DNA of 21,399 nt from Verrucomicrobiota bacterium (GCA_003219095.1 QHPM01000158.1:1-21399); one strand, 5' to 3'. Shown: positions 14,246 through 21,399, counted from the stretch's first letter. Notes: generated by a model from the letters alone, not told the origin. Program-made: numbers and translations.

Positions 14246-15049
14246 TCAGCGCGTCACCCAGAGATTGCACGGAATAACATCCGTGAGCCATTCCAGATTG
14301 GGCGGCAATTGGCCGGCATTTTTCGCAGGATCGAGCGGCACGACCAGTAAATCTGCTTCCACCGATTTCACAAAATCGGCCGCGGCAAACCCAGTGTTGC
14401 CACGAATGCAGCGCACTTCGATCGGCACATCGGTGTGGCCGAGATCGAGAACGAAATGTTCCAATTTCGTATCCTCATCCGCTTCCGCTGGGGTGCCGCC
14501 CTGTTTCGCGCGCGCTTCATCGAAGGTGGTGATAAGTCGCACCACGTAAACCCGTTCCGAATTTTCGCGCGCGGCCAAATGCAGTGCTCGGCGCAGGCTG
14601 TTGGAACCGTGCTCGGAATATTCCGCGAGGAAAACGATCTTGCGCAACGGCTCTGGTTGGCGCGCCGGATGGGTAAAGAGAATGACCGAGCTGCGCCCTT
14701 CCCGCAAAAGTCGGCGAGCCACATTTCCCAAGAAGGGGTGAAGAACCACCTCCTTCTCGAGCGCGCCGGCCACGATCAGATCGATTTCGTTGCGCTCGAT
14801 CGCTCGCAGAATTGCGGTTGCCGGATCGCCCTGCTCATAATGGATAGGGGAATTCTTCGGCAATGAGAGCCGCTCCAGCGCGGCTGCAAACTTCGCACTG
14901 GTCTCCTCGCTTTTTTCACCTACGTAAACAAGGCTTAGCTCCGAATCGAAACGGTCTCGAATCCGTTTCGCTTCCGCCAATACCTGCGCAAAGCGGGGCG
15001 AGAAGGTGCTGGCAACGGCGACGCTGCGATAAGGCGACGGATCGATCAT
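14246..15049 (-). CDS. Tandem-domain universal stress protein (UspA family)
   Basis: A 267-residue cytosolic protein made of two Usp domains. Domain 1 (about 1-125) starts YRSVAVASTFSPRFAQVLAEAKRI and has SELSLVYVG, NEIDLIVAGALEKE and a terminal GNVARRLLREGRSSVILF that matches the nucleotide-binding G-x-V-A-R-x-L segment. Domain 2 (about 130-267) starts PLRKIVFLAEYSEHGSNSLRRALHLA and ends with VEADLLVVPLD and a short C-terminal strand PCNLWVTR; its nucleotide-binding glycines are poorly kept. The canonical second Gly of the G-x2-G motif in domain 1 is not obvious, so ATP binding is uncertain. The frame runs on upstream to 15217 through repeat DNA, but MIDPSPYRSVAV from 15049 is the family-like start. 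Confidence 0.85.
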   Translation of the reverse strand: MIDPSPYRSVAVASTFSPRFAQVLAEAKRIRDRFDSELSLVYVGEKSEETSAKFAAALERLSLPKNSPIHYEQGDPATAILRAIERNEIDLIVAGALEKEVVLHPFLGNVARRLLREGRSSVILFTHPARQPEPLRKIVFLAEYSEHGSNSLRRALHLAARENSERVYVVRLITTFDEARAKQGGTPAEADEDTKLEHFVLDLGHTDVPIEVRCIRGNTGFAAADFVKSVEADLLVVPLDPAKNAGQLPPNLEWLTDVIPCNLWVTR

Positions 15050-15103
15050 CAGGAGACGAGTACTTTCTCCGCTTCGCCAGCATTCGGCAACTTGGATGCA
15101 TGA

Positions 15104-15313
15104 AAATGACAAATGACCAATGACGAAGCACGAAGGAATGACGAATGACGGAAAAGCTGCACGAGGTCGATCGAGCAGTCCCGTGCTCGATGTCAAACAC
15201 CATCGGAGTGGCCGCATTCTTTCTCATTCAAAATATTTTGCGGCTACGCCTCATATCTGGCATCGCCCGCGGAGCGGCCGGTCCACCTCGTCATTCGGGC
15301 TTCGTCATTCCGG
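15104..15313. repeat. ATGAC repeat arms in the uspA/coaD divergent region
   Basis: The left arm (15104-15151) is a run of ATGAC units at about 7-base spacing, with an inserted GAAGCACGAAGG. The right arm (15289-15313) reads CGTCATTCGGGCTTCGTCAT, then TCCGG, the inverted complement of the left pattern. The enclosed bases (15152-15288) show nothing recognisable. With the flanking sequence this fills the 320-base gap 15050-15369 between the divergent uspA and coaD starts, so promoters of both genes must lie in or beside it. Confidence 0.5.
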
Positions 15314-15369
15314 GAGGCTTCTGTTCCGTTCTTTTACATTTTCGATTTCCTCTGCGAGCTTTCCCCGTT

Positions 15370-15873
15370 GTGCGACGCGCGATCTATCCCGGTAGCTTCG
15401 ATCCGGTGACGAATGGTCATCTCGATGTCATCGCGCGGGCGCGGACGCTTTTCGATGAAGTCATCGTGGCGGTGGCGATTAACGATCAAAAGCAACCCCT
15501 GTTCGCGCCGGACGAACGGCTGGCCATGCTGCGACAGGCGATTACGATTGATGCCGTCCGAGTCGCGCCAATGGAAGGGCTGCTGGTGGAATTCGCCGCT
15601 TCGGAGAACGCGCATGCGATCGTGCGCGGGTTGCGCGCCATTTCCGATTTCGAGTTTGAATTTCAAATGGCGCTGATGAACCGGAAGCTCGACCCGGAAA
15701 TTGAAACCATCTTCCTCATGCCGAAGGAGGAGTATACCTATCTCAGCTCGCGCATTGTGAAAGAAATCGCGAAGCTCGGGGGCGATGTTTCCGCCTTTGT
15801 GCCGCCACTGGTCGCCGCAGCGCTCGCGAAAAAATTTGCACCTCAATTGGGAAACATTGCGAGCGTGATCTGA
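15370..15873 (+). CDS. coaD: Phosphopantetheine adenylyltransferase
   Basis: Transfers AMP to 4'-phosphopantetheine, the penultimate step of coenzyme A synthesis. The 167-residue product has the nucleotidyltransferase motif AIYPGSFDPVTNGHLDVI (the HxGH-type TNGH at 14-17), then NDQKQPLFAPDERLAML, APMEGLLVEFA, AIVRGLRAISDFEFEFQMAL and the C-terminal EEYTYLSSRIVKEIAKLGGD. All are diagnostic of CoaD. The frame is open far upstream, but that part is repeat-derived; the GTG at 15370 (VRRAIYPGSF) gives the family-length protein. First gene of coaD-yceD-rpmF-plsX-fabH. Confidence 0.95.
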   Translation: MRRAIYPGSFDPVTNGHLDVIARARTLFDEVIVAVAINDQKQPLFAPDERLAMLRQAITIDAVRVAPMEGLLVEFAASENAHAIVRGLRAISDFEFEFQMALMNRKLDPEIETIFLMPKEEYTYLSSRIVKEIAKLGGDVSAFVPPLVAAALAKKFAPQLGNIASVI

Positions 15874-15892
15874 AACGCGAAAGGTTTTCCGC

Positions 15893-16342
15893 GTGAAAAT
15901 TCATTTGAATCAAATCCCGCCGGAAGGGCTCCATCTCGATGGCGAGGAAGATTGTCCGCTCGGCGATATCGCGGCGCAGGGAATTCGCTGCGTCGGGCCG
16001 ATGCGTTACAGCCTCGACCTCGGCGTTTCCGACGGTGCGCTCTGGGCCAATGGCACGCTCGCGCAAACGGTTGAGCTGGGCTGCGTGGCCTGTCTTGAAA
16101 AGTTCGAGTACGAAATCAAGGTCCCGGCGTTCGCGCTCCACACCGAATTGCACGGGCCGGAGAACGTCGATATTACGCCGTTCGTGCGGGAGGACATTTT
16201 GTTGAATCTGCCTCCCTATCCCCATTGCGATCGCGATGGCGGGCGCGTTTGCAAGGCGGCGAAGATTGAAAGCACCGGCGACGACGGGACAGCGAAAGCG
16301 GATTGGAGCGCGCTGGATAAGCTGAAGATCGAGAAACGTTAG
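15893..16342 (+). CDS. yceD: YceD/DUF177 family protein
   Basis: A 149-residue DUF177 protein, the family usually encoded just before rpmF and linked to 23S rRNA or large-subunit maturation. Motifs: the N-terminal KIHLNQIPPEGLHLDGEED, CVACLEKFEYEI (Cys64 and Cys67) and the C-terminal LPPYPHCDRDGGRVC (Cys112 and Cys120). Together these four cysteines could bind a metal. Translation starts at a GTG (15893) with AAAGG about 9 bases upstream, 19 bases after the coaD stop. Confidence 0.88.
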   Translation: MKIHLNQIPPEGLHLDGEEDCPLGDIAAQGIRCVGPMRYSLDLGVSDGALWANGTLAQTVELGCVACLEKFEYEIKVPAFALHTELHGPENVDITPFVREDILLNLPPYPHCDRDGGRVCKAAKIESTGDDGTAKADWSALDKLKIEKR

Positions 16343-16435
16343 ATCGAAAATCATTACATCGATTCAGGAGTCTCGAATATCGATTCACGGAACACGTTGT
16401 TTTTCGGCGAGATCATGCTTTCATAGCCGCCTGAC

Positions 16436-16615
16436 ATGGGCGTCCCCAAACGTAAAACCTCGAAGATGCGGTTGCGTACGCGCAAAGCGGCCAACCGTTG
16501 GCATGCGCCGCAGTTAAACAAGTGCGCGCAATGTGGCAGCACCGTGCCCTCGCACACAGTTTGTCCTTCGTGCGGTTATTATAAAGGGCGACAGGTCTTA
16601 AGCGTGGGCGCGTGA
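16436..16615 (+). CDS. rpmF: 50S ribosomal protein L32
   Basis: A 59-residue protein starting MGVPKRKTSKMRLRTRKAAN, the unmistakable L32 N-terminus, followed by a zinc ribbon with Cys30, Cys33, Cys43 and Cys46 (KCAQCG ... VCPSCGYYKGRQV). Length is typical. It is one residue too short for many ORF finders and is easily missed. It lies 93 bases after yceD and 102 bases before plsX, the conserved neighbours of rpmF in many bacteria. Confidence 0.97.
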   Translation: MGVPKRKTSKMRLRTRKAANRWHAPQLNKCAQCGSTVPSHTVCPSCGYYKGRQVLSVGA

Positions 16616-16717
16616 ACGCTAACCCGTTTCCGTTACAGGGGCTCACGAATCTCGGTTCTCATTCGCTCGATTTTCGTTTTGCATTAAGCGCGCGATAAAC
16701 GCAAACTGCTACCTCGC

Positions 16718-17706
16718 ATGAAAATCGCGTTGGATGCGATGGGGGGCGATTTTGGTCCACCCAATCTTGTTGCCGGAGCCGTTCTTGCCCTGCGTGAATA
16801 TCGCCGGATCGGAAAACTTTTTCTCGTTGGGGATTCAGCAAAGATCCAGGCCGAACTTAAGAAACACCGTTGCAACGATTCGCGGATAGAGATTGTCCAC
16901 GCCTCGCAAGTCGTCGAAATGAGCGATCGCGCAGTGGAAGCGGTGCGGCGGAAAAAAGATTCCTCAGTGAGCCGCGCGGTCGATCTGGTCAAGTATGGTC
17001 AGGCCGACGCCATTGTCAGCGCCGGGCACACTGGCGCCGCCGTCGCCGCGAGTGCCATTAAGTTGCGCAATCTCCCTGGAATCGATCGCCCAGGGATTGC
17101 CGCCATTCTTCCCACCGAGACCAATGTTTTTGTTTTGATCGACGCCGGCGCAAACGTCGACGCCCGCCCGGATCATCTTCTGCAATATGCCATCATGGGC
17201 TCGGTCTATTCACGCCACGTTCTCGGTTACGCCAAGCCGAGCGTCGGTTTGATTTCCCTGGGCGAAGAAGATGTCAAGGGAACAGAACTGACCAAGGAAG
17301 TGTTCAAATTGCTCAAGCGAACCTCGCTCAATTTTCGCGGTAATATTGAGGGACGTCACTTATTCGAAAACCCGGTCGAGGTCGTGGTGTGCGACGGTTT
17401 TGTCGGCAACGTGATTTTGAAGACATCGGAATCGATTGCGGTAGCCATCTTCACCTGGCTCAAGCACGAGCTGAAAAAAAATGCGAAGCGCGCCGTAGGA
17501 GCGGCCCTGGCCAAGGACGCATTTCGTACGATCCACCGGAAAACGAATTACGAGGAGTACGGTGGCAGCCCATCGCTGGGCGTAAACGGCATTTGCATCA
17601 TTGCTCACGGGGCCAGTCTATTTAACACCAGGTCAACCCGCATATTATCGAGGAGGTTCAGCGTTATCATGAAGCGACAGCCCCGCTCGAGCCCGCGATC
17701 CGCTAG
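16718..17706 (+). pseudogene. plsX: Phosphate acyltransferase PlsX, C-terminal region broken by deletion and frameshift
   Basis: PlsX makes acyl-phosphate from acyl-ACP for phospholipid synthesis. Residues 1-298 (16718-17611) look fully normal: MKIALDAMGGDFGPPNLV, SAGHTGAAVAAS, VDARPDHLLQYAIMG, VGLISLGEEDVKGTELTKEV, CDGFVGNVILKTSE and EEYGGSPSLGVNGICIIAHG. There the family normally continues with a helix of about 20 residues. Instead the frame shifts: the expected terminal sequence (HQVNPHIIEEVQRYHEATAP, then LEPAIR and a TAG at 17704-17706) is found in another frame from 17626, just after a TAA at 17623-17625. The original frame instead stays open and passes straight into fabH, giving one 657-codon frame ending at 18691. 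The missing segment length must be 1 modulo 3. The essential nature of PlsX in many bacteria makes a real loss surprising. Confidence 0.75.
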
Positions 17707-18691
17707 GAATCAGCGAACGGTTTCGATTATCGGCACCGGCAGTTATACGCCGGAGAAGGTTCTTACCAACGAAGATCTCTCACGCATAGTCGATACCAGC
17801 GACGAGTGGATCACCACGCGCACCGGGATCAAGGAGCGACGCATCGCCGCCAAGGATGAAACGACCAGCGATATGGCTGCGAGAGCCGCGCTCAAAGCGA
17901 TCGAGCAGGCAAAGGTTTCGCCCGAAGAAATCGATCTGATACTCGTCGCCACCGCCACGCCCGACATGATTTTTCCCGCGACCGCCTGTTTCGTCCAGAA
18001 AAAAATCGGCGCCAAAAATGCCGCCTGCCTCGATGTTTCGGCTGCCTGCGCTGGATTTTTGTTCGGGGTTGAGATCGCACAGCAATTCATTACTTCGGGA
18101 ACCTACGACACGGCGCTGGTGATCGGCGCAGATAAGCTGACGTCGATTACGAACTGGAGCGATCGAAATACTTGTGTGCTGTTCGGCGATGGCGCCGGGG
18201 CAGTCGTGCTTGGTCATCGCGGTAGCGCCCACGGCGTCATTAGCACCAACATGGGAAGCGACGGTGACTTCACCGATATTTTGTTCATGCCGGGTGGAGG
18301 ATCGAAAACGCCGATCACGCCCGAGAACGCCCATCTGAATCTGCAAACGATCCACATGTCAGGCAAGGAGGTCTATAAACAAGCCGTGATCGCAATGCTG
18401 GCGGCGGCAAGAAAAGCGATCGATCAAGCCGGTCTCACGGTGGATGACATCGCCTGCGTCATTCCGCATCAGGCTAACCTGCGCATCATTGAAGCGATCG
18501 GGGAACGACTTGGGATTCCGCGCGAAAAAGTTTTCGTCAACGTCGATCGTTATGGGAATACCTCAGCGGCATCGGTGGCGATCGCACTCGATGAAGCGAA
18601 CCGCTCAGGCCGGATAAAAGCCGGGGATTATGTGTTGATGGTCGTATTCGGTGGCGGATTGACCTGGGCCAGCACGATCGTGGAATGGTGA
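17669..18691 (+). CDS. fabH: Beta-ketoacyl-ACP synthase III
   Basis: Condenses acetyl-CoA with malonyl-ACP to start fatty acid synthesis. The 340-residue product has VSIIGTGSYTPEKVLTNEDL, SDEWITTRTGIKERRI, the catalytic Cys127 in DVSAACAGF, His267 in IPHQANLRI and Asn297 in RYGNTSAAS, ending in GGGLTWAS. The ATG at 17669 is preceded by a strong AGGAGG-type site (about 17650-17656) and overlaps the old plsX C-terminal frame by 38 bases, so coupled translation was the ancestral arrangement. Because of the plsX break, the same frame is also open from the plsX start. FabH itself is intact. Confidence 0.95.
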   Translation: MKRQPRSSPRSARNQRTVSIIGTGSYTPEKVLTNEDLSRIVDTSDEWITTRTGIKERRIAAKDETTSDMAARAALKAIEQAKVSPEEIDLILVATATPDMIFPATACFVQKKIGAKNAACLDVSAACAGFLFGVEIAQQFITSGTYDTALVIGADKLTSITNWSDRNTCVLFGDGAGAVVLGHRGSAHGVISTNMGSDGDFTDILFMPGGGSKTPITPENAHLNLQTIHMSGKEVYKQAVIAMLAAARKAIDQAGLTVDDIACVIPHQANLRIIEAIGERLGIPREKVFVNVDRYGNTSAASVAIALDEANRSGRIKAGDYVLMVVFGGGLTWASTIVEW

Positions 18692-18703
18692 GCCTCAGGC
18701 GGC

Positions 18704-18785
18704 GTTAAAAGGTTAAAGGTGTTACAGTGTTACAAAGGAAATACCTCCTCTCTGATTCAGCTTTGTAACGTTTTAACCTTTTGAC
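18704..18785. repeat. Inverted array of GTTAAA octamers, copy 2
   Basis: GTTAAA-like hexamers start at 18704, 18712, 18721 (GTTACA) and 18729 (GTTACA), then after about 30 bases TGTAAC, TTTAAC and TTTGAC start at 18764, 18772 and 18780, mostly 8 bases apart. The right arm shares CTTTGTAACGTTTTAACCT with the array at 4504-4559. It lies between fabH and the cyclase gene, just before the cyclase start. Confidence 0.6.
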
Positions 18786-18795
18786 CGCTTCGACC

Positions 18796-19323
18796 ATGGA
18801 ACGCCGTCTCACTGCAATTCTCGCTGCCGATGTCGTCGGGTACAGTCGGCTGATGGGTAGTGACGAAGCTGGGACGCTCGCGCAGCTGAAAGAAATTCGA
18901 CAGGCAGTGATCGATGCCCAGATTGCGGAGCATGGCGGTCGTATCGTCAAACTCACTGGCGATGGCGTGCTGGTCGAGTTTCCGAGTGTCGTGAACGCCG
19001 TTTCATGCGCGACAGAGATTCAAACCGCGTTGCGCGCGCGAAAATCGAAAAGCCCGATCCAATTTCGCGTCGGAATTAACCTCGGCGATGTGATCGTCGA
19101 TGGAGACGACATCTACGGCGATGGCGTCAATGTTGCCGCGCGCCTCGAAAGTGTGGCACAGCCCGGCGGCATCGCTGTTTCGCAATCGGTCCGCGACCAA
19201 GTTGGGAATCGCCTTAACGTGACGTTTGAAGACTGTGGCGAGCAGCAGCTAAAGAATAGTTCTGCCGTTCACGAACATGAGCGGCGATTCCGAGCAGGAG
19301 TATTTCAGCGACGGCATTACTGA
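18796..19323 (+). pseudogene. Class III adenylate/guanylate cyclase domain, 5' part of a three-frame broken gene
   Basis: Residues 1-154 are a clean class III cyclase domain: RRLTAILAADVVGYSRLMG with the metal-binding Asp12, GGRIVKLTGDGVLVEF with Lys52 and the second metal Asp56, FRVGINLGDVIVDGDDIYGD, and GVNVAARLES with Asn112 and Arg116. The catalytic residues are therefore all present. After FEDCGEQQLKN the frame leaves the family sequence and ends at 19323, while the next family segment (VLPFTNMSGDSEQEY) is in another frame from 19259. The usual linker of several dozen residues, ending in a PSIAVLPF-like motif, is missing. The start is the ATG at 18796; the frame also extends to a TTG at 18781. 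A stand-alone cyclase domain is conceivable if expressed. Confidence 0.75.
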
Positions 19324-20086
19324 AGACATCATCACTGATCTTTCAAAGATCTCGGCGCTCTCAGTTATCGCGCGTCACACTTCCTTCACCTACAAAGCAA
19401 AAGCGGGAAAGGTCGAAAACGTGGGCAAGGAGCTCGGTGCCGACTTTATCCTCGAAGGCAGCGTGCGAAAGGCGGGCGCTCGGGTCCGCGTGACCGGCCA
19501 GCTCATTGACAGCAGCGATGGCACTCACATTTGGGCGGACCGTTTTGACCGCGATCTGACCGATATCTTCGCCATTCAGGACGAGATCACGCACGCGATT
19601 GTCGAGCAGCTCAAGGTCAGGCTTTTGCCGCAGGAGAAGAAGTCGATCCAACAGCCGCCTACAGATAATGTAGAGGCTTACACCTGTTATTTAAAAGCGC
19701 GCGAGCTTTTTCATCGCGGTTCCAAATCGGGTTATAAAGCGGCGCGCGAGATGTTCGTTAAAGCGACGGCGCTCGATCCCTCTTATGCGCGCGCTTACGC
19801 CGGAATAGCCGACTGCGACACTTTTCTTTACTTGCGAACGACAGAGCCAATTTCGTTCGAAGCCATTCTTGCCATGAGCGAAAAGGCCCTGGCGCTCGAC
19901 AATGGTTTGGCGGAGGCGCACGCCTCGCGCGGCGCCGCGCTCTCCGCGGTGAAGCGTTATCCCGAAGCAGAAGCGGAGTTCGAGAAGGCCATTGGTCTCG
20001 ATCCGAATTCGTTCGAAGCGCATTATTTCTACGCTCGCGCCTGCGTCTTCCAAGGTAACGGTCTGTATATTGGTTCAGTTTTATAA
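19259..20086 (+). pseudogene. TolB-like/FlgO-like domain and TPR start, middle part of the broken cyclase gene
   Basis: Begins in family sequence as IVLPFTNMSGDSEQEYFSDG (first in-frame ATG at 19277) and continues ITEDIITDLSKI, VIARHTSFTYK, LGADFILEGSVRKAG, VRVTGQLIDSSDGTHIWADRFDRDLTDIFAIQDEI. This is the TolB-amino-terminal-like domain that usually follows the cyclase domain in such soil-bacterial proteins. TPR-like helices follow (AYTCYLKARELFHRG, ATALDPSYARAYAGIADC, AHASRGAALSAVKRYPEAEAEFEKAIGLDP). After YARACVFQGN the frame leaves the family pattern and stops at 20086; the next TPRs are in a third frame from 20061. Confidence 0.7.
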
Positions 20087-20489
20087 CTCGTTAGGGCGAA
20101 AGGAGGATGCCAAAGAGACCGCACGTAAAGGTGCGAAATTGGCAGAGCGTCAACTCACTCTGCATCCGGACGACGCCAAGGCAGCCGAGCTCGGTTCTGG
20201 TTCGCTGATCGAAATCGGCGAGTTTGATCGTGCTCGCGAGTGGATTGCCCGGGCGCTTTCGCTCGAGCCCGACAATCCGGTGACTCACTACAATGCCGCG
20301 TGTGGATACGCCATGTTAGGCGATATTGATAGAGCCTTCGAACTACTGGAACGCGGTATCCTCAGGGGCGGCCCGGAATGGGGCCGATGGGTCGAGCACG
20401 ATTCCATGCTTGATCCAGTGCGCGACGATCCTCGTTACCCGGCTCTCCTTGAGACAATTCGCAAGCGCGAAAACGAGAGGCGTTCTTGA
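20061..20489 (+). pseudogene. C-terminal TPR part of the broken cyclase gene
   Basis: The third frame continues the TPR region: LVQFYNSLGRKEDAKETARKG, LHPDDAKAAELGSGSLIEIGEFDRAREWIARALSLEPDNP and VTHYNAACGYAMLGDIDRAFELLERGI. It ends with the WVEHDSMLDPVRDDPRYPALL signature that normally closes these cyclase-TPR proteins. There is no credible start codon at the beginning of this segment. About 20 residues of one TPR helix pair seem to be missing at the junction with the preceding part. Confidence 0.68.
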
Positions 20490-20515
20490 GCGACACACGC
20501 GCATCTCGATTATTT

Positions 20516-20603
20516 GTCATGTCGAGCGAAGTCGAGACGTCTCTTACTATTGTCTCGTTAAAGGAAATGATGAGAGATATTCCTCGACCTCGCCCGGCAT
20601 GAC
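20516..20603. repeat. GTCATG...CATGAC inverted-repeat element, copy 3
   Basis: An 88-bp element starting GTCATGTCGAGCGAAGTCGA and ending CCTCGCCCGGCATGAC. The two ends are imperfect inverted repeats, extending inward to GTCTCT and AGAGAT. Related in plan and in the outer bases to 13007-13175 and 14039-14159, although shorter. It lies between the cyclase remnant and the TatD-family gene, ending about 10 bases before the TatD start. Confidence 0.58.
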
Positions 20604-20612
20604 AAAACAGCC

Positions 20613-21399
20613 ATGTTAATCGAAACTCACGCCCACCTCGATTACCCCGACTTCGCAAACGACTTCGAAGACGTGCTGCGACGCGCGACCGAGGCGGGCG
20701 TTACTCGCATCCTCACCATCGGGACATCTATCGCGAGTAGCCAGCGCGCGATCGAAATTGCCGAAAAATATTCGAGCGTCTTCGCGGTGATCGGAGTTCA
20801 TCCAACGTATGTCGAAGAAGCGGGAGACGACGTGATGACGCCGTTACGCGAACTGGCGAAGAATCGGCGCGTAGTGGCGATTGGCGAAACAGGTTTGGAT
20901 TATCATTCGTTGCCGAGCAAGGCGACGGCGAAGGACAAGAAAGTGCAGGTGTTCGCTAGTGCCTTGCAAGGTGAGACGGAAGAACAAATCGACGCCAGCA
21001 TTAAAGATGGCGCTTATAAATCGAAGCAAGCGGCGTTATTCGAGCAGCAACTCGATCTCGCGGTCGAGCTCGGGCTCAATGTTGTGATCCATCAGCGCGA
21101 TGCCTGGGACGACACGCTGGCGATTATGCAGCCCCACACTGATAAGCTGCGGGGCGTATTTCATTGTTTTGGTGGTTCGCTCGAGCAGGCCAATGAAGTA
21201 ATCGATCTCGATCATCTCGTTTCCTTTACCGGGATCGTGACTTTCAAAAATGGCGCTTCGGTCCGTCAGGTCGCGGCACAAATTCAGCTCTGGAAATTCA
21301 TGGTGGAAACCGATTGTCCTTATCTCGCGCCGGTACCCTTTCGGGGTAAACGGTGCGAACCTGCTTATACCCGTCTTGTGGCCGAATCGATCGCGAGTG
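20613..21399 (+). CDS. TatD family metal-dependent hydrolase (3' end beyond the window)
   Basis: Open from the ATG at 20613 to the window end, 262 codons. TatD-family landmarks: ETHAHLDY (metal ligands His6 and His8), VIGVHPTYVEE, VVAIGETGLDYH (Glu92), LNVVIHQRDAWDDTL (His160), GVFHCFGGSLEQA (His184), SFTGIVTFKNG and METD-like VETDCPYLAPVPFRGKR (Asp234). The family comprises 3'-5' DNases and related hydrolases active in the cytosol. Compared with E. coli TatD there is an insertion of about 30 residues (roughly 103-138) between GLDYH and QAALFEQQL, rich in charged residues. Only a short C-terminal piece should be missing. Confidence 0.9.
   Translation, partial: MLIETHAHLDYPDFANDFEDVLRRATEAGVTRILTIGTSIASSQRAIEIAEKYSSVFAVIGVHPTYVEEAGDDVMTPLRELAKNRRVVAIGETGLDYHSLPSKATAKDKKVQVFASALQGETEEQIDASIKDGAYKSKQAALFEQQLDLAVELGLNVVIHQRDAWDDTLAIMQPHTDKLRGVFHCFGGSLEQANEVIDLDHLVSFTGIVTFKNGASVRQVAAQIQLWKFMVETDCPYLAPVPFRGKRCEPAYTRLVAESIAS

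Noticed and set aside
15145..15369. Extended N-terminus for coaD from the ATG at 15145
   Set aside because: The 75 extra codons come from repeat DNA; GTG at 15370 gives a CoaD of normal length and start.
16718..18691. A genuine bifunctional PlsX-FabH fusion enzyme (single 657-codon frame)
   Set aside because: The normal PlsX C-terminus is still readable in another frame (17626-17706), and fabH keeps its own AGGAGG site and ATG at 17669, so the open frame is better explained by a deletion in plsX.

Overview
The window looks like a chromosomal segment from a Gram-negative soil or environmental bacterium, most likely Verrucomicrobiota (Spartobacteria/Chthoniobacterales-like). This is an inference from protein character, from the LPS genes, and from an intergenic space crowded with short palindromic repeats. 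It has not been checked by any search. No tRNA, rRNA, CRISPR array, integrase or complete insertion sequence was seen.

Layout. 1-1720: the 3' end of a Nudix hydrolase, a small alpha/beta hydrolase, a dodecin, and a truncated remnant of a zinc/manganese ABC-transporter binding protein next to a palindromic element. 1795-4500: biosynthetic arginine decarboxylase (speA, -) divergent from a bifunctional-nuclease-family protein (+). 4559-7701 (-): hprK-ptsH-ptsI, a regulatory phosphotransferase module with no transport EII. 8014-10088 (+): a secreted trypsin/PDZ protease gene split by a frame-breaking internal deletion, then a small secreted protein. 10228-12986 (-): the tightly overlapping kdsA-lptC-lptA-lptB operon for Kdo synthesis and LPS export. 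13182-15049 (-): a YwaF/TIGR02206-type membrane protein and a tandem universal-stress protein. 15370-18691 (+): coaD, yceD (DUF177), rpmF, plsX and fabH, the classical coenzyme A / ribosomal L32 / fatty-acid-initiation cluster. The plsX C-terminal region is broken and reads in frame into fabH. 18796-20489 (+): a class III adenylate cyclase/TolB-like/TPR gene broken into three frames. 20613-end (+): a TatD-family nuclease cut off by the window end.

Two themes stand out. First, the intergenic DNA holds several unrelated palindromic repeat families, each present in two or three copies: four-hairpin elements whose stems differ in sequence but stay base-paired (1385-1504, 3820-3918); REPIN-like pairs (277-336, 7887-7951); inverted arrays of a GTTAAA octamer (4504-4559, 18704-18785); GTCATCC...GATGAC elements (13007-13175, 14039-14159, 20516-20603); and an ATGAC array (15104-15313). 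Second, three + strand genes (HtrA-like, plsX, cyclase) carry four internal deletions that each change frame but leave clean family homology on both sides. Either this lineage is losing genes by small deletions or the assembly has dropped short segments; read mapping would decide.
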